From: Bacteroidaceae bacterium
GTDB lineage: Bacteria > Bacteroidota > Bacteroidia > Bacteroidales > Bacteroidaceae
Assembly (NCBI GenBank): GCA_900769465.1
Contig: CAAGGT010000184.1
Location: 1 to 9,622, forward strand
DNA length: 9,622 nt
Direction of reading: 5' to 3'
A program made the translations under genes and the position numbers. The notes beneath the pieces were generated by a model. It made no database searches. It was given only the letters and a program-made list of their open reading frames with translations, and was not told where the DNA came from. Position 1 is the first letter of the stretch, and every line of letters begins with the position of its first letter. Below are positions 5,601 through 9,622 of this stretch, in pieces.

Positions 5601-8465
5601 TTCGAGTGCACTCTCATAGCTGTCGAATGCGAAGATGTCGCCATTTGCATCGTGAACCTCGTAGTATTCCTTCTGCAGAGTAACAGTCGGAATGTTGTCC
5701 TTGGTAGAGGTGAGCTCGGTTTCCCAAGTGTTGCCTGCAGAATCAAGGACTGTTACTTTGTAAGTTCCGGTTTCAATGGTGTGGACGGTTGCTCCATTGG
5801 TGATAGCTTTGCCGTTAACCTTTACGCTCGTAATAGGAGCATAGGTGTTTGTATCGCCATTAGTCCAAGTAATCACCGCATCTCCATCGGTTGTACCGTT
5901 GGTTACGTTGCTGATGTTCACCTTCTTGATAGTTCTGTCGATTACAATGGTGTATTCGCCAGTAGAGTTTCCAGCTTCGTCCTCACCATAGAAGACATAC
6001 TTTCCTGCTTTATTAAGCTCTGCGCCGGAGGTGTAAGCCGTGAAGCTTGTGCTACCGGGTGCCTTAACATAGCAGGTTTCGCCACATACGAACTTGATGT
6101 AATCGCCATTCGTGTAGGTGCCATTGCCAACCGCCTTGTCATCAACGTAGAGCTGTGCAGACGGAATCTGTCTGTTTACGGTTACGGTGTAGGTTGCAGA
6201 CTGATTGCCTGCTTTGTCAACAGCGTAGAAGGAGTACACGCCCTCAGCAGTAAGCTCCTTTCCGGAGGTATAAGCTGCATAAGAGGTTGCTCCGGGTGCC
6301 TTGACGAAAATGGTGTTCAATGCAATGTTATCCGAAGGTACGAATTTTACGGAGCTTGCGTTGGTGGAGTCACCCGAGGACAGAAGAGTTGAACCGCCGT
6401 ACAGCTTGCCAGTAGGCTTGGTCACGTCAAGCGTGATTGTAGACACAGAAGACTGATTGCCAGCCTTGTCCACGCTATAGAAGGAATAGGTTCCTTCAGT
6501 TGCCAACTGAGTTCCGCTTGCATACGTAGTATAACTCGTAGCGCCGGGCATTTTTACATAGTACGTGATAGCAGAAGAGAGGCTATCTGTTGCGGTGTAC
6601 TTAACATAGGTGGCATTGGTATAGCTACCGCTTGTCTTGCTCGTGGTGCCGCCATATACGGTGCCTACGGGCGCAGTTCTGTCAAGGGTTACTGTTACCG
6701 TTGCACTTGTGTTACCAGCCTTATCGGTGCAGTAGAACGAGTATACGCCCTGATCGGTGAGCTGAGTGCCACTTGTGTATGCAACGTAGCTCGAGGAGCC
6801 GGGCTTCTTGACATAGATTGCATTCAGAGCAATGTTATCCGAAGGAACGTATTTCACATAGCTTGCCTTCGTATGTGTACCAGAGCTGATAGAAGAGGTT
6901 CCACCATAAAGGGTGCCAGTAGGCTTGGTTGTGTCAAGCGTAATGCTTACAACAGAGGACGAATTGCCTGCTTTATCTACACAGTAGAAATAGTAGGTAC
7001 CCTGAGTAGCAAGCTGTGTTCCGCTTGAATAAGAGGTGTAGCTCGAAGCGCCGGGCATCTTAACGTAGCATGCGTTAACTCCCGAGAGGCTATCGGATGC
7101 AGTATACTTCACGTAGGAAGCATTTGTGTAGCTGTCCGAAGATTTCGTGGAGGAGCCACCGTAGAGAGTTCCCGTAGGAACAGTCTTATCAAGGGTAATG
7201 GATACCGTGGTAGACTGATTTCCCGAATTATCAATACAGTAGAAGTAGTATGTGCCTTCAGCGGTGAGCTGAGTGCCCGAGGTGTAAGTTACGTAGCTCG
7301 AGGAGCCGGGCTTTCTTACATAACAAGTCTTTACGCCACTGTGAGAGTCAGAGGCAACATACTTTACGTAAGATGCATTGGTATAGCTGCCGGAACTCTT
7401 ATAAGTGGTACCACCGTAAAGAGATCCCGTCGGTGCAGTCGCATCGTAGTAAACCTTGTACTCGGAAGATGTATTGCCTGCCTTATCGACAGCACGGAAG
7501 GTGTACCAACCTGTTGCGGAGGACAATGCAGTACCTGCGGAATAGGTGCTCCAAGTGCTCGAGCCGGGGTTCTTTACCTGACAATAGGATACACCACCAG
7601 TGTCGGTTGCAGTATACTTTACAGGTTTGTTCGTATAACCACCATTGCTAATAGTGGTTCCCGAGGAGTTTGTAACCTTACCAACGGGGGCAACAGTATC
7701 CAAGTAAACCTTTACAGAACTTGTGCTCTGATATCCATCGCTTGCGTAGAAATACCACCAACCATTGTTAGCGGATGTTGCGGATACAGTTTTGCTGCTT
7801 GATGTCGTATAGGCATACGAAGAAGCGCTCGGGGAGAGATAATAGATTTTGGAAGTCGAATAGTTGTCCGTAGCGGAATACGTGATCGCTTTATTCGTAT
7901 AGCTTCCAGTTGAAATGGTCGAACCACCTGCTTTCAGAGAAGTAGAAGGTGCGGTTGTATCGACGGTAAAGTTATAGGTAAAGGTATAGGTTTTCTTAGA
8001 GAAAATACCATCCCAATAAGTACCCACATACGTCAGTACATAGTCGCCATCAGAGAGAGCTCCCTGATAGAGATACATTGAGGTATCGCCTGAAAGCGAT
8101 TTGCTCGTATAAGTAGAACCGTTACGAGTCAGCTTGAAGGACACATGGGAGTCAATATCCGTTGCGTAAATGTAGAAGCTGAAATACGTCCAGTTATACG
8201 TTGCGTTATTATACTTGGTTGTTCCGTTTGTGCCGGAATCATCGGTAAAATACTGAGTAGCAATCTGAATCTTAAAATCACTCAAATAACCACTCTTAGA
8301 GCCATCACCGATGTTATAAGTACCGTAAAGGTAATAAGCACCTGCACGGTTGGTGGCTGCAGAAGCCTTCATCGGATTGGCGAAGAACACGCCGAGAACC
8401 ATCACGAGCGTGAGCAGTACGAGCATAGAGCTCGCAAGGATTTTCTTGTTTGTTTTGGTTTTCAT
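2637..8465 (-). CDS. Giant secreted, membrane-anchored Ig-like repeat surface protein (putative adhesin)
   Basis: 1942 residues. Residues 1-36 are a Sec signal peptide: KTKTNKK, a hydrophobic core at about 12-29, and a cleavage site near ASA|A at 36. Residues 37-170 form an unrecognised beta-rich N-terminal domain. Residues 171-843 hold eight Ig-like repeats of about 79-86 residues with the pattern P.G.LYGG...SG.YTNASYVKY..SD....YVK.PG, then GTQL...G.Y.FY..D.AGN and ..ITLD. Residues 844-921 are another Ig-like unit and about 930-1040 a unique alpha/beta insert. Further diverged Ig-like units run to 1440, then three 130-residue units (1441-1830) and a last Ig-like unit (1831-1902). A membrane helix at about 1908-1929 and the basic tail KKTDVFGNKRYR end the protein. 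There is no LPXTG, so anchoring is by the helix, not sortase. It lies between the spoVG-like gene and the transfer genes, which suggests a role in cell-cell contact during conjugation; other adhesion or shielding roles are possible. No catalytic motif is visible. Confidence 0.88.
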   Translation of the reverse strand: MKTKTNKKILASSMLVLLTLVMVLGVFFANPMKASAATNRAGAYYLYGTYNIGDGSKSGYLSDFKIQIATQYFTDDSGTNGTTKYNNATYNWTYFSFYIYATDIDSHVSFKLTRNGSTYTSKSLSGDTSMYLYQGALSDGDYVLTYVGTYWDGIFSKKTYTFTYNFTVDTTAPSTSLKAGGSTISTGSYTNKAITYSATDNYSTSKIYYLSPSASSYAYTTSSSKTVSATSANNGWWYFYASDGYQSTSSVKVYLDTVAPVGKVTNSSGTTISNGGYTNKPVKYTATDTGGVSYCQVKNPGSSTWSTYSAGTALSSATGWYTFRAVDKAGNTSSEYKVYYDATAPTGSLYGGTTYKSSGSYTNASYVKYVASDSHSGVKTCYVRKPGSSSYVTYTSGTQLTAEGTYYFYCIDNSGNQSTTVSITLDKTVPTGTLYGGSSTKSSDSYTNASYVKYTASDSLSGVNACYVKMPGASSYTSYSSGTQLATQGTYYFYCVDKAGNSSSVVSITLDTTKPTGTLYGGTSSISSGTHTKASYVKYVPSDNIALNAIYVKKPGSSSYVAYTSGTQLTDQGVYSFYCTDKAGNTSATVTVTLDRTAPVGTVYGGTTSKTSGSYTNATYVKYTATDSLSSAITYYVKMPGATSYTTYASGTQLATEGTYSFYSVDKAGNQSSVSTITLDVTKPTGKLYGGSTLLSSGDSTNASSVKFVPSDNIALNTIFVKAPGATSYAAYTSGKELTAEGVYSFYAVDKAGNQSATYTVTVNRQIPSAQLYVDDKAVGNGTYTNGDYIKFVCGETCYVKAPGSTSFTAYTSGAELNKAGKYVFYGEDEAGNSTGEYTIVIDRTIKKVNISNVTNGTTDGDAVITWTNGDTNTYAPITSVKVNGKAITNGATVHTIETGTYKVTVLDSAGNTWETELTSTKDNIPTVTLQKEYYEVHDANGDIFAFDSYESALEFAIKRENSLVRKGTWSSTSWDTGIAMDEKDSVNAVNGEYFIYKKSGNADEEVAYFTTERLDEVIAEYAKVGIKSYYYWQKEPAVIADGENLYSYSDGTTILANSIELGADIGVLIDGEVYVGASIETEGKHVITVFDDFGNTREYTMIVVRKAPAIQYTVGEGSTNTATFERTYLFKDEVTISIIDEIDEFAMFRVYDEDGELLAILNADETFKVTESGSYTVIAVNHAGDSETFSFKISRNAPSVSLVKDAEEKQLVITINKSEDDESHIQSIVIQKSTDNGETWVTLTEDDYGNTIVLDTLAYKFRTSGMYKVVITDEFRTGIDAISGQITYEQPVPAGDLAGVHDGGITNTDVVFTWDDEAVVTVEKNGEVIPYESGDKLTADGDYTITFENFDGHKKVYSFTIDTEEPEVEMEGADHRESVNTDVKVFYTEENLKAELFKDGKSLGEYVSGNPISADGQYRVRVVDTAGNEVSVEFTIDKTVSYDINVYDKGLSNSVVATAKEQVTVVLTKNGEVIDYKLGSEITEPADYVLELTDALNNRAQIAFKVIQPYVTEFTHNFDDIEGMGGVTVNGEDHRLNYGTLELKNDGVYEVGVTVSGKVYTFKVTVDTKVGFSINAHDKGLANSVTINATEDVTVTVTKNGEAINYVVGTEITEPAAYTVKVEDKLGNKSEMSFTIIVSTVNKFESEVDLVPGFEKVLVNGKEETLDRGTLTLTESGTYDVAIVANGVTQSFKVTIDADVAFVSSVHDKGYANTAKLTANEDVSVVVTKNGEPFEYKLGDDIVESGVYNVKFTDKLGNTSEVTFTIVDALVGKFESDIASIPGFEKVIVNDTELDMENAILSLTESGTYKVEVVANGVSNTFEITIDATAPTLTVNGVDEEGRAKKTVTLTDLSEEATVKVFLNDTEIEYADGDELTEEGTYKVVVTDDCGNSTEYNFEIKHGLNGGIIALIVILSLLAVGGVVVFILYKKTDVFGNKRYR
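2976..4145 (-). repeat. Series B: three tandem 130-residue (390-bp) repeats in the giant protein
   Basis: Residues 1441-1570, 1571-1700 and 1701-1830 align without a net gap. Each begins V.(Y/F)..N/S.(Y/H)DKG..N and continues with VT.(V/L)TKNGE...Y..G..I, D.L.N, and a second half with F/GFEKV.VN...L.(Y/R/N)G/A.L.L...G.Y.V.V...V..FKVT(V/I)D. Each unit therefore looks like two Ig-like folds in tandem. The units are strongly acidic and have few tyrosines, unlike series A. Confidence 0.85.
5937..7955 (-). repeat. Series A: eight tandem Ig-like repeats in the giant protein
   Basis: Residues 171-843 split at the linker D.T.PTG into units beginning at about 171, 257, 342, 427, 512, 596, 681 and 765. 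The two outermost units on each side are the most diverged. Units four to seven form two copies of a two-unit block (169 residues each). Each unit ends with D(K/N).(A/S)GN, as in many bacterial Ig-like domains of extracellular proteins. Composition is rich in S, T, Y and G and close to neutral in charge. Confidence 0.85.
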
Positions 8466-8470
8466 AAATA

Positions 8471-8476
8471 CCTCCT
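8471..8476 (-). promoter_or_regulatory. Shine-Dalgarno that fixes the start of the giant surface protein
   Basis: AGGAGG lies 5 nt before the ATG at 8465, giving an N-terminus MKTKTNKKIL that directly begins a signal peptide. The frame is open for 10 codons further upstream (to 8495), but that start has no Shine-Dalgarno and would put an acidic/polar tail in front of the signal peptide. Confidence 0.85.
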
Positions 8477-8495
8477 GATTTGTTTTTTCTGCCAA

Positions 8496-8876
8496 TTACA
8501 TTTTCTGCACTTGGACTTCATTGTTTTCGGTCTGCGTGGTTGTCTGCGACTGATCGAGTGCCTGCTTGTACTCATCGAGAATCTTCCCGAAGAGTTCCTC
8601 GCGCGACTCTTTGGTCGTAGGGTGGAAGACATCTTCGTAGGTTTTCTCGCCGTTCTCGCCAGTGCGCTGAACCGAGGGCATCGATACAAAGAGACCTTTA
8701 TCGTTCTCGTATACACGGATGCCATGGACGGCAAATTCTCCTACGTTGGCGCTCGCAATTGCTTTGAGCTTGCCATCGTCCTCCATGAGCTTGTCGATTC
8801 TTACCCTGATGGGCATGTTCGACTGTTTCTGTTCTTGTTTGGGAGCAACAGAAGCTCCACCTTTCTTACCTGCCAT
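8496..8876 (-). CDS. SpoVG-family nucleic-acid-binding protein
   Basis: A 126-residue protein. After a basic, low-complexity N-terminal tail (residues 1-20, GKKGG and Q/K-rich) comes a SpoVG-like core: RVRIDKLMEDDGKLKAIAS at 24-42, VGEFAVHGIRV at 45-55, GLFVSMPS at 61-68 and DVFHPTT at 82-88, then a helix with REELFGKILDEYKQAL. Chromosomal SpoVG is usually shorter (about 85-100 residues). The extra N-terminal tail and the Q/T/N-rich C-terminal tail (109-126) mark this as an element-borne variant. SpoVG proteins bind DNA and RNA and affect sporulation, septation and virulence gene expression. Here it is the first gene after the terminator and is followed 30 nt later by the giant surface-protein gene, so it could act as a regulator of the transfer operon. 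That role is inference; the family assignment is firm. Confidence 0.88.
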   Translation of the reverse strand: MAGKKGGASVAPKQEQKQSNMPIRVRIDKLMEDDGKLKAIASANVGEFAVHGIRVYENDKGLFVSMPSVQRTGENGEKTYEDVFHPTTKESREELFGKILDEYKQALDQSQTTTQTENNEVQVQKM

Positions 8877-8884
8877 TTGTGAAT

Positions 8885-8891
8885 CTCCTTT
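8885..8891 (-). promoter_or_regulatory. Shine-Dalgarno that fixes the spoVG-like start
   Basis: AAAGGAG lies 8 nt before the ATG at 8876. The reading frame is open for another 20 codons upstream to an ATG at 8936, but that ATG sits inside the terminator hairpin and has no Shine-Dalgarno, so the inner ATG is chosen. Confidence 0.85.
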
Positions 8892-8916
8892 CTTATGATT
8901 TTTTATTTTATGGCAT

Positions 8917-8957
8917 ATAAAAAGCCTGTTTTGCAAACTATCATTTACAAAACAGAC
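8917..8957 (-). terminator. Probable intrinsic terminator or attenuator after the DUF3846 gene
   Basis: On the transcribed (minus) strand, CTGTTTTG (8955-8948) pairs with CAAAACAG (8933-8926). After one mismatch, three inner A-T pairs follow and leave a loop of about 6 nt. The 3' arm is followed by GCTTTTTATAT. The hairpin plus T-run, placed about 10 nt after the TAA of the DUF3846 gene, fits a rho-independent terminator. The stem is short and poor in G+C, so read-through into the spoVG-like operon is likely and it may act as an attenuator. Confidence 0.6.
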
Positions 8958-8965
8958 CTTCTAAC

Positions 8966-9622
8966 TTAATTGAAGCCCATGATTGTGAAACCTGTCGCAT
9001 TGAAGATTTCCTCATCGGATATGTCCTCGGGCTCGGCGAACATATCACTGTACTTTTTGATCTGATCATCTGTGAGGTCGCAGAACTCGCCGTTGTTATC
9101 TCCAACGATAAAAATCTGACCGCAGTAGACATCGCCTTCCAAACGGCGATTACCGCGCATGCCATTGAGCTTTGCTTCCTCATTGCCTACGACAACTGCG
9201 TTGTCATCAAAGGGATAGGTTACCTCCATTAATGAAGGCTCACCAAACTTGCTGACTGCTTTTTGCCATGACTCCAAGGTGTCGGGCACTCTTGTTTCAA
9301 AAGGCGGTTTGCACGGACGGATTTCCAATACTCGAAGTCCATCTGCTTCTTGAGCAAGGGACGGATCGAAGTCAATCTTCTTGAAGCCGAAGCTATCGCA
9401 AAAATAAGCTCCTTTTTCAACGTAGGGTACGTACTTGTGTTCGGGCACTTTTCCTGTACCTGCAGAGGAACGTACACGGCTTACCTCATCAACAATTTCT
9501 TGTGCTTTGGTATCTATCGAATAATCGTCTGCAAGTACCGCTTGGGTTGCGTATTCTTTTAACACGGGGTTAGCTATACGCTCGGCAATGCATAATTCCA
9601 AGTTCCTCGGAGTCCATCCGTA
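8966..9622 (-). CDS. Accessory protein with C-terminal DUF3846-like domain (5' end outside window)
   Basis: The frame is open to the window edge, so only the last 218 residues are seen; the first visible residues are YGWTPRNLELC and the stop is TAA. A TTG near the edge could be read as a start, but the frame continues upstream of it with no Shine-Dalgarno, so I treat the gene as partial. From about visible residue 115 the sequence has the DUF3846 pattern known from mobile elements of Clostridia: V.YPFDDNAVVVGNEEAKLNG, then G.IFIVG, then FCDLTDDQIKKYSDMFAEPE. The biochemical function of that family is unknown to me. The N-terminal visible part (helical, rich in E, A and V) I do not recognise; DUF3846 is sometimes joined to other small element-specific domains. 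It is followed by a hairpin/T-tract, so it probably ends its own transcript. Soluble, with no signal peptide or membrane segment in the visible part. Confidence 0.75.
   Translation of the reverse strand, partial: YGWTPRNLELCIAERIANPVLKEYATQAVLADDYSIDTKAQEIVDEVSRVRSSAGTGKVPEHKYVPYVEKGAYFCDSFGFKKIDFDPSLAQEADGLRVLEIRPCKPPFETRVPDTLESWQKAVSKFGEPSLMEVTYPFDDNAVVVGNEEAKLNGMRGNRRLEGDVYCGQIFIVGDNNGEFCDLTDDQIKKYSDMFAEPEDISDEEIFNATGFTIMGFN

Noticed and set aside
2757..6392. Two very long open frames on the plus strand (321 and 886 codons) opposite the giant gene
   Set aside because: They run in one fixed register against the repeats and follow from the codon preferences of the giant gene. The predicted products lack domains, start sites with Shine-Dalgarno or sensible composition, and the minus-strand protein has clear repeats, signal peptide and anchor.
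2976..7955. Tandem DNA repeats considered as a CRISPR array or non-coding satellite
   Set aside because: The periodicity is a multiple of three, conservation is at protein level with many codon changes, and there are no short identical repeats with unique spacers.
8145..8882. Plus-strand open frame of 245 codons across the spoVG-like gene and the start of the giant gene
   Set aside because: It lies fully antisense to two well supported genes and its product resembles no known family; treated as a shadow.
8877..8940. Possible promoter for the spoVG-like operon (TTGCAA with TAAAAT or TATATG)
   Set aside because: Spacing to the candidate -10 is 20 nt or the -10 match is poor, and the -35 candidate lies in the terminator stem; not strong enough to list as a feature.

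Overview
The window looks like part of an integrative and conjugative element (or related plasmid) of a Gram-positive anaerobe, most likely class Clostridia. The grounds are AAAGGAG-type Shine-Dalgarno sites in front of every complete gene, moderate base composition, and a gene set (DUF3846, SpoVG-like, DUF3852-like pilin candidate, TrbL/VirB6-like, VirB3/PrgI-like) that is typical of conjugative elements in this class. No integrase, att site or relaxase is visible, so the element type is inferred. All seven genes lie on the minus strand and are described here in transcription order, from high to low coordinates.

Head region (9622-8877): the 3' part of an accessory protein ending in a DUF3846-like domain, followed by a hairpin plus T-tract that probably acts as a terminator or attenuator.

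Main operon (8876-1): a SpoVG-family nucleic-acid-binding protein; a 1942-residue secreted, membrane-anchored protein built from Ig-like repeats; a small nucleoside-2-deoxyribosyltransferase-like (DUF7768-type) protein; a secreted two-helix pilin candidate (DUF3852/VirB2-like); a polytopic VirB6/TrbL-like channel protein; a two-helix VirB3/PrgI-like protein; and the start of a gene in the position of, or directly before, the VirB4 ATPase. Gaps are 30, 17, -17 (overlap), 36, 12 and 0 nt, so these genes are probably co-transcribed and partly translationally coupled. The order pilin - VirB6 - VirB3 - VirB4 region is the core of a Gram-positive type IV secretion system. The giant surface protein just ahead of it is the best candidate for a mating-pair adhesin.

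The most unusual points are two strong RNA hairpins on the operon transcript. One is a perfect 12-bp inverted repeat that displays the Shine-Dalgarno of the VirB6-like gene in its loop and includes part of its TTG start. The other is a 15-bp stem with a UUCG loop inside the DUF7768-type gene, upstream of the pilin gene. Also notable are the two-level repeat architecture and the sharp composition change along the giant protein. Long open frames on the plus strand opposite the giant gene are judged to be shadows.
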